NCBI GenBank assembly: GCA_905234985.1
Contig: CAJOJQ010000026.1
Location: forward strand, 1-52,942
Direction of reading: 5' to 3'
DNA from: an uncultured Christensenellaceae bacterium
GTDB lineage: Bacteria > Bacillota > Clostridia > Christensenellales > Aristaeellaceae
Length of the DNA: 52,942 nucleotides
Shown here: in pieces, positions 16,850-25,344 of the stretch
How the letters are laid out: each line of letters opens with the position of its first letter
How positions within the stretch are numbered: position 1 is the first letter of the stretch
Position numbers and translations under genes: made by a program
Notes under the pieces: generated by a model
Database searches by the model: none
Told to the model about the DNA's origin: nothing
Seen by the model: the letters and a program-made list of their open reading frames with translations, nothing else

Positions 16850-17326
16850 TTAATTATTTGTTGATTCAGCATCTGTAAAATCGGTATACTTTTCCAACCT
16901 CACGCCGGTTTCGCCGAAAATCTCCAGGGTAAAGGGATCAGGATAGCCCTGTTCGTACACCACCCGGCGGATGCCCGCGTTCACGATCATTTTGGCGCAG
17001 ATGGAGCAGGGCTGATGGGTGCAGTACAGGGTGGCCCCGTCGATGCTGATGCCCAATTTGGCGGCCTGCAAGATGGCGTTCTGCTCCGCGTGGGCGGCGT
17101 AGCACACTTCCGCCCGGGTGCCGCTTTCGATGCCCAGCTTCCGGCGCAGACATTCGCCCTTTTCCTTGCAGGTTTTCATCCCGGCGGGCGCTCCGTTGTA
17201 GCCGGTGGTCATGATGCGCTTGTCCTTTACGATGACAGCCCCGATGGCCCGGCCCGGCGCGAAACAGCTGGTCCAGGTGGACACCAGCCGGGCCATTTCC
17301 ATAAACCGATGATCCCATTTGTCCAT
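16850..17326 (-). CDS. comEB: dCMP deaminase family protein
   Basis: Zinc-dependent deaminase expected to convert dCMP to dUMP for thymidylate synthesis. The 158-residue protein has the catalytic HAE (His79-Ala-Glu81) in AAHAEQNAI and the second zinc motif PCSIC (Cys107, Cys110). The ATG at 17326 is chosen because AAGAGG lies nine bases upstream; a GTG three codons earlier falls against that site. The SGYNG-like TGYNGAPAG region and the extra cysteines C53 and C59 match the ComEB/dCMP deaminase group more than cytidine deaminases. It is probably the first gene of a unit running on to rlmH. Confidence 0.9.
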   Translation of the reverse strand: MDKWDHRFMEMARLVSTWTSCFAPGRAIGAVIVKDKRIMTTGYNGAPAGMKTCKEKGECLRRKLGIESGTRAEVCYAAHAEQNAILQAAKLGISIDGATLYCTHQPCSICAKMIVNAGIRRVVYEQGYPDPFTLEIFGETGVRLEKYTDFTDAESTNN

Positions 17327-17347
17327 GTCAAACACCTCTTTTTATAG

Positions 17348-17382
17348 AAAAAAGTGAAAAGTGAAAAGTGGAGATTGATTTG
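17348..17382. repeat. Single arm of a fold-back element, AAAAGTG variant
   Basis: Three tandem AAAAGTG-like units followed by GAGATTGATTTG, the same boundary seen in the heptamer elements. No complementary second arm is present, so it may be a remnant. It lies between mtnN and the dCMP deaminase gene. Confidence 0.5.
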
Positions 17383-17393
17383 ATAACGGGGAA

Positions 17394-18101
17394 TCATTGA
17401 ACCGGAGCATTTCTGCTTTGCCAGAGCTTAAAAAACTTCTTTAAAAGCCGTTCTTCCTGTTCACAGGCAAAGAGCGCCTTTTCCATGTATTCCCGCCCGT
17501 CCCCGTCCCGGGTGTCGGAAATGGCGCGGACGGCGGCGTAAGGCACGTTCATTTCATAGCAGCACTGGGCGATGGCCCCGCCCTCCATATCGCAGGCGGC
17601 GGCCACGAAGAAATCCGCTAACCAATTCTTTTTTTCCGTGCCCACGATGAACTGGTCCCCCGTGGCCACGGCCCCGCTTTCCCAGCGCAGACCCGCTTCC
17701 TCCGCCGCCCGTTTGAGCAGACCGGACAGGGCGGCGTCGCAGGGGAAATGCACGATATTCGGCCCGGAGACCATGCCCACAGGGTCGCCGATGGGGGAGG
17801 TATCCACATCGTGCTGCACGGCGCTGTCCGCCACCACCGCGTCGCCGATGCCGAGAGAGGGCCTCAGCGCTCCCGCCACACCGATATTCAGGATAGCGGA
17901 AACGGCATATTCCGCGATCATGCTTTGGGCGCACAGGGCAGCGTGCACCTTGCCGATGCCGCATTGGGCTAAACAAACCTTTTCGCCCCACAGCGTGCCT
18001 GCGGTAAAGCGGCTGAACCCGGCCTGCTTTTCTTCTGTGTTGGTCATCTGCCGCCGCAGGGCGTCCACTTCCTTGTCCATGGCCCCGATGATACCGAGCA
18101 T
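17394..18101 (-). CDS. mtnN: 5'-methylthioadenosine/S-adenosylhomocysteine nucleosidase
   Basis: Cleaves adenine from methylthioadenosine and S-adenosylhomocysteine, recycling the by-products of methylation and polyamine synthesis. The 235-residue protein shows IGAMDKEV at the start (catalytic Glu), CGIGKVHAA, NIGVAGAL, the substrate-binding DMEGGAIAQ and the catalytic Asp in RAISD. The length is usual for MtnN (about 230). AGGAGGG precedes the ATG. It sits in a minus-strand run between the M19 dipeptidase and the dCMP deaminase, with repeat elements in both gaps, so co-transcription is uncertain. Confidence 0.95.
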   Translation of the reverse strand: MLGIIGAMDKEVDALRRQMTNTEEKQAGFSRFTAGTLWGEKVCLAQCGIGKVHAALCAQSMIAEYAVSAILNIGVAGALRPSLGIGDAVVADSAVQHDVDTSPIGDPVGMVSGPNIVHFPCDAALSGLLKRAAEEAGLRWESGAVATGDQFIVGTEKKNWLADFFVAAACDMEGGAIAQCCYEMNVPYAAVRAISDTRDGDGREYMEKALFACEQEERLLKKFFKLWQSRNAPVQ

Positions 18102-18159
18102 TTCTTGGCCCTCCTGTCCTGTTTCTGTTTTGATATATGTCTGGCCGATGGCATCGATA

Positions 18160-18240
18160 GAGTTTAGAGTTGAGAGTTGGGAGTTGAGATTAATTTAGAC
18201 TATGCAATATCTCAACTCTCAACTCTCCGCTCTCAACTCT
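18160..18240. repeat. Heptamer fold-back repeat element
   Basis: The cleanest short copy of the family. The left arm at 18161-18192 (TTTAGAGTTGAGAGTTGGGAGTTGAGAT pattern) and right arm at 18209-18240 are complementary around about 16 bases. It fills the gap between mtnN and the M19 dipeptidase gene. Confidence 0.85.
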
Positions 18241-18248
18241 TACGGATG

Positions 18249-19154
18249 TCAGTTTCTTGGGTCAATCCGGTCGTAATAGGCCATCAGGTTCTTCCCCGCC
18301 ATGGCTTCGATCTGGCTGCCCGTCACGCCCCGGCGGCGCAGGGCGGCAAACAATGCCGGGAAATCCTGGGGGCCGGACAGGCCCTTGGGCTTACATTCGA
18401 TGCCGTCGAAATCGGACCCGAAGCCGATGTGTTTTTCGCCGCCCAGCGCCATCATGTGCAGGGCGTGGTCGCAGACGCTGTCCAAATCGGCTTTGCCGTC
18501 CTCCGCCAGGAAAGAAGGATAGAAATTGATGCCCACATAGCCCCCCGCCTGGAATAAGGCCCGAAGCTGATCGTCAGTCAGGTTCCGGCGGTGGCCGCAC
18601 AGGGCCTGGCAGCAGGAATGGGAGGCCAGGGGCACCACACCCATTTCCAGCAGCTCATAAAAGCCCCGTTCGTTCAGGTGGGAGGTGTCCGGGGCGATGC
18701 CCAGCCGCACCATTTCCCGCACGGCTTCCCGGCCAAAGGGCTTTAAAGGAGATACGGCGTCGAATTTTGCGGGGGTGCCGATGCAGTTTTCATAATTCCA
18801 GGTCAACGCCGCCATGCGCACGCCCTTTTCGCGCCATTCCTGCAATTGCTCCAAACCGTTTGCCAGCAGGTCGCACCCTTCCACGGAATAGATAAACGCG
18901 CGATCGCCTTCCCTGGCGTCCCGGTAATCAGTTAATTGAACCAGCCCTTCTTCGGGCAGTTTGGCGCCCAGGGCCCACATACGGGTCATAAGATCGGCGA
19001 TATCATCCAGGTTGGAGCTGTCGCCCACATATAGCGCCATGGTCTGCACGGTCACGCCGCCCTGGGAAAGGCGCTCCGGATTTACGTCCAGGGCCTGCCC
19101 CGGATGCTGGGCGCGCTTGTACAGGGTATCGGCATGGGTATCAAACAGGATCAT
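18249..19154 (-). CDS. Membrane dipeptidase family M19 (renal dipeptidase-like)
   Basis: Zinc dipeptidase of 301 residues that hydrolyses dipeptides, often with a D-residue. Metal ligands are visible in DTHADT near the N terminus, YSVEGCD (bridging Glu), ASHSCCQALCGHRRNLTDDQL (His) and GFGSDFDGIE. No signal peptide is present, so the enzyme is cytoplasmic. An AAGGGGG site lies before the ATG, and a perfect minus-strand TATAAT at 19194-19189 gives a likely promoter, though its -35 is weak. The gene is transcribed away from the GH2 gene. Confidence 0.9.
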   Translation of the reverse strand: MILFDTHADTLYKRAQHPGQALDVNPERLSQGGVTVQTMALYVGDSSNLDDIADLMTRMWALGAKLPEEGLVQLTDYRDAREGDRAFIYSVEGCDLLANGLEQLQEWREKGVRMAALTWNYENCIGTPAKFDAVSPLKPFGREAVREMVRLGIAPDTSHLNERGFYELLEMGVVPLASHSCCQALCGHRRNLTDDQLRALFQAGGYVGINFYPSFLAEDGKADLDSVCDHALHMMALGGEKHIGFGSDFDGIECKPKGLSGPQDFPALFAALRRRGVTGSQIEAMAGKNLMAYYDRIDPRN

Positions 19155-19310
19155 GCGTGAAACGCCCCCTTACAAATCAATACAGCCCATTATAACACAC
19201 ACAGGCGGCCGGGACAATGTAAACTTTTTTCTTCATTGCCGCATGGCAGGAAATACGGGCGCGACGGCGAATTTTTTCAAAAGAATTTGAAACTCAAAGG
19301 AGTTTTTGAC

Positions 19311-22300
19311 ATGCGAAAGCTATGGAATGAAAACTGGACGTTCACAAAGCTGCCCCTGGGAAGCAAATATGAAGATATGAAAGCGGCGGCGCTTGCTCCC
19401 GTGACCCTGCCCCACGACTGGCTGATCGAAAACACGGACGATCTGTACGCATCCGGCGACGGCTGGTATGTGAAAACCCTGAAAAACGAAGGGCTGGACG
19501 ACTGCGTGCTGCTGGACTTTGACGGCGTGTACATGGATGCGGACGTGCTGCTGAACGGGGAAATCCTGTGCACCCATCGGTACGGCTATACGCCCTTTTT
19601 TGTGGATCTGTCCGGCAGGCTTTTACCGGGGGACAATGAAATTGCCGTGCATATCCGCCACCAAAGCCCCAATTCCCGCTGGTATTCCGGCGCGGGGATT
19701 TATCGGAGCGTGCGGCTGCTTTCCCTGCCCGAGCGGCATATGATCCCCGACGGCTTCCAGGTGAACACCGTAAGAAACGGCGAAAAGTGGGTGCTGACCG
19801 TGGAAGCGGAAATCGCCGGGGAAGGGGAGGAACTGCCCGAGGTGACCCTGAGCAGCGTGAGCGGAGAAATCCTGGCCGCCGGGCGCATGGAGAAAAGCTC
19901 CTCCGGCGCGGCCCTATCCCTGAATGTGGAGGGGGTTCAGCCCTGGCGCGTCCATGACGCGATGGTGTATCGCCTTGAATTGACCTTGGGAACACAGAAG
20001 GAAGTCATGCACGTAGGTTTCCGGGAGACGAAATTCACCCCGGATAAAGGCTTTTTCTTGAACGGCGAGCATGTGAAGCTCCACGGCGTGTGTCTGCATC
20101 ACGATTTGGGCGCTTTGGGAGCGGCCTTCAACGCGGACGCGGCCTTGCGGCAATTGCAGGTCATGATCGAAATGGGTGTGAATGCCGTCCGCACGTCCCA
20201 TAATCCCCCCGCCCGTGAGCTGCTGGATTTGTGTGACGCAATGGGCCTGCTGGTGATGGACGAGCTGTACGATATGTGGGAGCTGCCCAAAACGGATTAT
20301 GACAACGCCCGGTTTTTCCCAGAAACGTATCCTCAGGACGTGGCGGAATGGGTGCGGCGGGATCGCTGTCACCCCTCCGTGATCCTGTGGAGCATCGGCA
20401 ACGAGATTTACGATATGCAGGCTTCCGACCGGGGCCAGCTGTGGACCCGGCTGCTCATGGAAGAAGTGCGCAAGCACGACGACCGCCACGCCGCCGTTAC
20501 TTTTGCCAGCAACTATATGCCCTGGGAGGGGGCGCAAAAGTGCGCCGACATCGTGAAGCTGCCGGGCTACAACTACGCGGAAAAATACTATGAGACGCAC
20601 CATGGGCAGCATCCGGACTGGGTGATCTTCGGCAGCGAAACGGGTTCTCTTTTAGCCAGCCGGGGCGTTTACCATTTCCCCATGGAGGAAGATATTCTTT
20701 CCGATGAAGATTTGCAGTGTTCAGCCCTGCTCAACAGCAACACCAGCTGGGGGGCGAAGGATATTCGGAAACTGCTTACGGACGACCTGAACACGGCGTA
20801 CTCCCTGGGCCAGTTCATTTGGGCCGGGATCGACTACATCGGCGAACCCACCCCCTACCATACCCGCAATTGCTATTTCGGCCAGACGGACACGGCCTGC
20901 TTCCCCAAAGACGCCTACTATTTCTATCAGGCCATGTGGACGGACAGCCCCATGATCCATATCGGCGTTTACTGGGACTGGAACGAGGGGCAATTGATCG
21001 ACGTGCCGGTGATGACCAACGGCGCTTACGCCGAACTGTTTTTGAACGGTTGTTCCCTGGGCAAAAAGAAGGTTGACCGGCGCGCCCCGGAAGCCTGCCT
21101 GCCCGTGTGGCAGGTACCTTACGAAAAAGGCGAACTGAAAGCCATTGCGTATGACGAAGCGGGCGCTGTGCTTTGCGAAACGGTGCGGGCGTCCTTCGGG
21201 GAACCGGATAGCCTGGCGCTGGAGGGAAATATCGAAATCATTCGGGGCGGCATGGCGTTCCTGACGGTTTCCGCAAAAGACGGGGCAGGGAACCCTGTGG
21301 AAAACGCCGTGAACCGGGTACGCGTCCAGATTGACGGCCCCGGCGTGCTGCTGGGCGTCGATAACGGCGACAGCACCGACCGGGACGGCTACAAAACAAA
21401 CAGCCGCCGCCTGTTCTCCGGTAAAATGCTCATCATGATCGGGGCGCGGGCGGAAGGGGAAATCCGCGTAACGGCGACCAGTCCCGGCCTGAAACCGGCG
21501 GAAATGACGCTGACGGCGGGGGAAGGCCGCGAACAGTCCCTGTTCCCCGACTTATGCAAAAATGAGCAAACAGACGACGGTCTGTTTGCTCAGAAAATCG
21601 GTCTGAAAGCCCTTTCTTCCACGGCACTGACCCCGGAGCATCCCGCTGTGGAGGTGGAAGTGACCGTCCTGCCGGAAAACGCTTTTGTTCAGCCCCTTTC
21701 CTTCCGGGTGGTGAACGCCCAGGGGGTGGAAATGCCCTTCGCCAAGGTGGAGCGCGCCGGAAGCCGGATCACCGTCACTGCCTTAGGGGACGGGAGCGCG
21801 TACCTGCGGGCCACGGCGAACAACGGTTATCCCCATGCCCGGGTGATTTCCTCCCTGGAAATCAGCGCGGCGGGCTTCGGCCCCATGGGGCTGAACCCCT
21901 ACAAGTTCGTATCGGCTTCCCTGTGCGACGTTCGCGTGGGCGATATCGGCGCGGGCAACGAGCAGGGCGTCGCCTTCGCCCGGGACGGGGAAAGCGCCGT
22001 GGGCTTTACCAACGTGGACTTCGGGCCGGAGGGTTCCGATGAAATCACTCTGCCCATTTTCGCCCTGAACGGCGAAATGTACCGCTTAAAGCTGTGGGAC
22101 GGCGCGCCGGGTAAGGGCGGGAAGCTGATCTGCGAGCTGCCCTATCAGAAAAAGAGCATTTGGAACACTTACCAGCCCGAAACCTGGCGCTTGCCCGAAG
22201 CGCTTCGGGGCGTGCATGACCTATTCTTCTCCCTGGACAGCAAAATTCACTTGAAGGGCTTTTCCTTTACCAAGCAATCCCGCGCTTTGCGCTATAACCC

Positions 22301-22646
22301 CGCGGGGGAGGCGGATCAGCTCTACGGCGACAGCTTTATAAAGGAAGGAAACGCCGTCAAGCGCATTGGCAACAACGTGACGCTCACCTTCCAGGCCATG
22401 GATTTCGGCAGCGGCGGAAAATATCAGCTGATTTTGGACGGAGCCACGGCGCTGCCCATCAACACCGTGTCCCTCCGCGTCGTAAGCGTTCAGGGGGAAA
22501 CGGCGGTAACGACCTGCGCGTTCCAAAAGAGCGAAAGAGGCGAACAGGCCTTTGAGATCGACGCGCCCAAGGGCCTGTGCGAGGTCAGCTTCGTGTTCCT
22601 GCCGGGCAGCAGCTTCGATTTTTATGGATTCCGGTTTCATCCATAA
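19311..22646 (+). CDS. Glycoside hydrolase family 2, beta-galactosidase-like
   Basis: A 1111-residue intracellular exo-glycosidase (no signal peptide). The order is: sugar-binding jelly roll (about 35-140, with DGVYMDADVLLNG and SRWYSGAGIYR), Ig-like domain (140-245), TIM barrel (about 245-560), then further beta domains of the DUF4982 and GH2 C-terminal types. Catalytic residues are readable: acid/base Glu365 in SIGNEIY and nucleophile Glu443 in GSETGS. The usual activity would be beta-galactosidase, although beta-glucuronidase cannot be excluded. The ATG at 19311 has AAAGGAG eight bases upstream; in-frame codons before it are not preceded by a ribosome site. It stands just upstream of the sugar ABC operon and fits removal of galactosyl side chains from imported fragments. 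Confidence 0.9.
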   Translation: MRKLWNENWTFTKLPLGSKYEDMKAAALAPVTLPHDWLIENTDDLYASGDGWYVKTLKNEGLDDCVLLDFDGVYMDADVLLNGEILCTHRYGYTPFFVDLSGRLLPGDNEIAVHIRHQSPNSRWYSGAGIYRSVRLLSLPERHMIPDGFQVNTVRNGEKWVLTVEAEIAGEGEELPEVTLSSVSGEILAAGRMEKSSSGAALSLNVEGVQPWRVHDAMVYRLELTLGTQKEVMHVGFRETKFTPDKGFFLNGEHVKLHGVCLHHDLGALGAAFNADAALRQLQVMIEMGVNAVRTSHNPPARELLDLCDAMGLLVMDELYDMWELPKTDYDNARFFPETYPQDVAEWVRRDRCHPSVILWSIGNEIYDMQASDRGQLWTRLLMEEVRKHDDRHAAVTFASNYMPWEGAQKCADIVKLPGYNYAEKYYETHHGQHPDWVIFGSETGSLLASRGVYHFPMEEDILSDEDLQCSALLNSNTSWGAKDIRKLLTDDLNTAYSLGQFIWAGIDYIGEPTPYHTRNCYFGQTDTACFPKDAYYFYQAMWTDSPMIHIGVYWDWNEGQLIDVPVMTNGAYAELFLNGCSLGKKKVDRRAPEACLPVWQVPYEKGELKAIAYDEAGAVLCETVRASFGEPDSLALEGNIEIIRGGMAFLTVSAKDGAGNPVENAVNRVRVQIDGPGVLLGVDNGDSTDRDGYKTNSRRLFSGKMLIMIGARAEGEIRVTATSPGLKPAEMTLTAGEGREQSLFPDLCKNEQTDDGLFAQKIGLKALSSTALTPEHPAVEVEVTVLPENAFVQPLSFRVVNAQGVEMPFAKVERAGSRITVTALGDGSAYLRATANNGYPHARVISSLEISAAGFGPMGLNPYKFVSASLCDVRVGDIGAGNEQGVAFARDGESAVGFTNVDFGPEGSDEITLPIFALNGEMYRLKLWDGAPGKGGKLICELPYQKKSIWNTYQPETWRLPEALRGVHDLFFSLDSKIHLKGFSFTKQSRALRYNPAGEADQLYGDSFIKEGNAVKRIGNNVTLTFQAMDFGSGGKYQLILDGATALPINTVSLRVVSVQGETAVTTCAFQKSERGEQAFEIDAPKGLCEVSFVFLPGSSFDFYGFRFHP

Positions 22647-22682
22647 AGTCCGTTTTGTACATAAGTCAAGATGTTTTTGATA

Positions 22683-22721
22683 TGTACGGAATTGAACGAA
22701 AATTGTATAATATGATATAAA
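22683..22721 (+). promoter_or_regulatory. AT-rich promoter region of the sugar ABC operon
   Basis: Two overlapping candidates: TGTACG (22683-22688) with TATAAT (22706-22711) at 17 bases, and TTGAAC (22692-22697) with TATAAA (22716-22721) at 18 bases. A short inverted pair GTACATA ... TATGTAC precedes and overlaps the first, which could be an operator half-site pair. Confidence 0.5.
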
Positions 22722-22762
22722 TTCGCGTATTTCGTTTATTGATTTCGCCGGGAGGTGAAGGC

Positions 22763-23347
22763 GTGAGCGGCTCCACGGGGCGCAGCAGGTATCGAACCAT
22801 TGATTTGTCGCTGTTCGCGGTGATGCTGTTCGTTTTTGAGGGGATCATTATCACGGCCTCCACCCGCTGGTTTCCGGGAGAACCGTATACCGTTTCGGTG
22901 GTTCCGCTGATCGTGGCGCTGGTGCTGATGCGGTGGGGTCCCTGGGCGGGCGTTCACGCGGCCCTGGGCGGATTGGTATTCTGCCTGTTTTCCGGGGCGG
23001 ACGCAAGGCAATACGTGATCTACTGCGGAGGCAACCTGTTTTCCCTGGGGGCGCTGGCGCTGCTGAAAGCCCTGGGAGACGAAAACATCCGGCGGGACGC
23101 GCTGAAAACCTGGCTGTTCGGCGCGGCGGTCATGGCGCTCATGTTCTTAGGCCGGGCGGTTCTGTCCTTGTTCTTTGGCGCGGCCGTCACCGCCGCCCTG
23201 GGCTTTTTCACCACGGAAGCCGTTACCGTCCTGTTTACCCTGGTGATCCTGTGGATCGTTCGCCGGCTGGACGGCGTATTTGAAAACCAAAACCATTACC
23301 TGCTGCGCCTCCGGGAGGAGCAGGAGAAGGAAAGAGGAGGATACTGA
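22763..23347 (+). CDS. Multi-pass membrane protein, first gene of the sugar ABC operon
   Basis: No firm family. The 194-residue product has about five hydrophobic segments between residues 15 and 170 and a charged C-terminal tail (RLREEQEKERGGY). The compact all-helical form with short loops is reminiscent of ECF-transporter S components, but no clear motif allows that call. The GTG at 22763 is chosen for its GGAGGTGA at 22751-22758. Its stop codon shares one base with the start of the LplB-like permease gene, so translation of the two is coupled. The position suggests an accessory role in the transporter. Confidence 0.65.
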   Translation: MSGSTGRSRYRTIDLSLFAVMLFVFEGIIITASTRWFPGEPYTVSVVPLIVALVLMRWGPWAGVHAALGGLVFCLFSGADARQYVIYCGGNLFSLGALALLKALGDENIRRDALKTWLFGAAVMALMFLGRAVLSLFFGAAVTAALGFFTTEAVTVLFTLVILWIVRRLDGVFENQNHYLLRLREEQEKERGGY

Positions 23348-24420
23348 TGAAGAATCGGGCGGGGGATTATCTGATCCTCGACAAGGCCACCGGCGCTTAT
23401 CGGGAAAACCCGGAGCAAGCCGTCCGGGACGACGTGGAAAAGCATTACTGGCTCCACGTCGGCCGCACCATCCTAAAGGATTGGCGGCTGTACCTGATGC
23501 TGGTGCCCATGCTGCTGGTGTTCCTGTTCTGGCGTTACATGCCCATGTACGAGCTGCTTGGTTCCTTCAAGGTGGACGACGTGGTCAAGCCTGTGGCGGA
23601 TCAGTATTTCAAGGGCTTTTCCAACTTTAAGGGCCTGCTGCTGGGCACGGGCACGTTTTCCACCCTGTCCACGGAATTCTGGCGCGCCATGCGCAACACC
23701 TTCCTGCTGAGCTTCTACGGGCTTTTATTCGGCTTCCCCATGCCCATCCTCCTGGCGCTGTTTTTCAATGAAATCAAGTCCGACATCGTGCGCAGCGGCC
23801 TGCAGGTGTTTACCTACCTGCCCAAGTTCATGTCCACGGTGGTCATGACCTCCCTGGTGATCATGCTGATCCGTCAGGGCAGCTCCGCCACGGGAGCGCC
23901 TCCCGGCATCGTGTCCCAGGCGCTGGCCGGGCTGGGCCTCATTTCCCAGGAAACCGCGCAGAACGGCCTGCTGAAGGATCCCAACTACTTCCGCGCCATT
24001 TACCAGATCAGCGGTATCTGGGAAACGGCGGGCTATAGCAGCATCGTGTTCTTCGCCGCCATCATCTCCATTTCGCCCACCAGCTACGAGGCCGCCCAGA
24101 TCGACGGGGCCAACAAATGGGCCCAGATGCGCTATGTGGTGCTGCCCAGCATCCTTTCTACCATCGTGATCATGCTCATCACCAGCATCGGCTCCATGCT
24201 GTCCATCGGCTACGAAAAGGTGCTGCTGCTGAACGAAAAATTCCCCACCAACCACATGACCTCCGAAGTGATTTCCACCTTCTCCTGGCGCATCAAGGCC
24301 GACCAGAACCAAAGCGGCCTGGCTTCCGCCGCGGAAATGATGAACAACGTGGTGGGCATGCTGCTGGTGATCGGCGCTAATACCATCGCCCGCAAAGCGT
24401 CCAACGTCAGCCTGTATTAA
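23347..24420 (+). CDS. lplB: Sugar ABC transporter permease, LplB family
   Basis: A 357-residue inner-membrane permease of a CUT1-type oligosaccharide importer. It has six or so membrane segments and the cytoplasmic EAA loop EAAQIDGANKWAQMRYVVLP, which docks on the ATPase. A hydrophilic N-terminal extension of about 45 residues precedes the first membrane span, longer than usual. It overlaps the upstream gene by one base and is followed after 12 bases by the partner permease. LplB/YtcP pairs typically serve pectin- or plant-oligosaccharide uptake in Firmicutes, which matches the GH105 gene later in the operon. Confidence 0.9.
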   Translation: MKNRAGDYLILDKATGAYRENPEQAVRDDVEKHYWLHVGRTILKDWRLYLMLVPMLLVFLFWRYMPMYELLGSFKVDDVVKPVADQYFKGFSNFKGLLLGTGTFSTLSTEFWRAMRNTFLLSFYGLLFGFPMPILLALFFNEIKSDIVRSGLQVFTYLPKFMSTVVMTSLVIMLIRQGSSATGAPPGIVSQALAGLGLISQETAQNGLLKDPNYFRAIYQISGIWETAGYSSIVFFAAIISISPTSYEAAQIDGANKWAQMRYVVLPSILSTIVIMLITSIGSMLSIGYEKVLLLNEKFPTNHMTSEVISTFSWRIKADQNQSGLASAAEMMNNVVGMLLVIGANTIARKASNVSLY

Positions 24421-24432
24421 GGGGGTTTTAGG

Positions 24433-25323
24433 ATGAAAAGAAAGCTTGAAATCTCCGAGCTGATATTCAAGGTGTTCAGCTACACGTTTCTCACCGTGTT
24501 CGCCCTGCTGTGCCTGTATCCCTTCCTGTACGCCGTGTCCGCTTCCCTCAGCGGCAGGCACGCGGTGGAGTATCAGGAACTGATCGTTTTTCCCAAGGAC
24601 ATCCAGTTTGAAGCCTTCGCCGCCATGTTCACCAACAACCAGTTCTGGAACGCCTATTCCAACACCCTGTTCCTGACCATTTACGGCACCATCTGGTCTC
24701 TGGGCGTGAGCATCTTAGGCGGCTACGCGCTGAGCAAAAAGCGGCTGCTGTTCCGGAAAACCTTCAACTTTTTCCTGGTGTTCACCATGTGGTTTTCCGC
24801 CGGTATCGTGCCCCAGTACCTGAACTATCTGGCCACCAAAACGGTGTTCAACTCCGTGGGCATCATGGACGATAAATGGCTGGTGGTCATCGCCATGGGC
24901 ATGGCGGCCATGAACATCATCCTGCTGCGCAACGCCTTTGAAAACGTGCCCAGCGAAATCGAGGAAGCCGCCATCGTGGACGGAGCGACTGAAATGCAGG
25001 TGCTCAGCAAGGTGTTCATCCCCATGAGCAAATCCACCATCGCCACCGTGGCCCTGTTCTTCGCCATCAGCCGCTGGAACGGCTACTTCTGGGCGCGGCA
25101 GATGATTTCCAATGCCAATGAGCAGCCTCTGCAGGTCTTCATCCGCAACCAGCTGGAGCAGTATACCGACCTGGAGCAGCTGGGCGGCTGGAGCGCGCCC
25201 TACGCGCCCGATTCCATCATCTTCGCCCTGATCGTCTGCTCCATCATCCCCATCCTGATCATTTACCCCTTCATTCAGAAGTACTTCGCCAAAGGCGCAA
25301 ACGCCGGCGGTGTGAAGGAATAA
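24433..25323 (+). CDS. Carbohydrate ABC transporter permease, YtcP/LplC family
   Basis: Partner permease of 296 residues with six predicted membrane segments. The EAA loop is EEAAIVDGATEMQVLSKVFI. The conserved FSAGIVPQYL and ARQMISNANEQPLQVFIRN segments are typical of the YtcP/LplC group. It forms a heterodimer with the preceding LplB-like protein. The gene starts 12 bases after lplB and ends 21 bases before the binding-protein gene. Confidence 0.9.
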   Translation: MKRKLEISELIFKVFSYTFLTVFALLCLYPFLYAVSASLSGRHAVEYQELIVFPKDIQFEAFAAMFTNNQFWNAYSNTLFLTIYGTIWSLGVSILGGYALSKKRLLFRKTFNFFLVFTMWFSAGIVPQYLNYLATKTVFNSVGIMDDKWLVVIAMGMAAMNIILLRNAFENVPSEIEEAAIVDGATEMQVLSKVFIPMSKSTIATVALFFAISRWNGYFWARQMISNANEQPLQVFIRNQLEQYTDLEQLGGWSAPYAPDSIIFALIVCSIIPILIIYPFIQKYFAKGANAGGVKE

Positions 25324-25344
25324 TATTAAAGGAGGAACTCAACC

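Noticed and set aside
14511..18240. Heptamer arrays considered as a CRISPR
   Set aside because: Units are seven bases long and contiguous without spacers, are arranged as inverted arms, and no cas genes are present.
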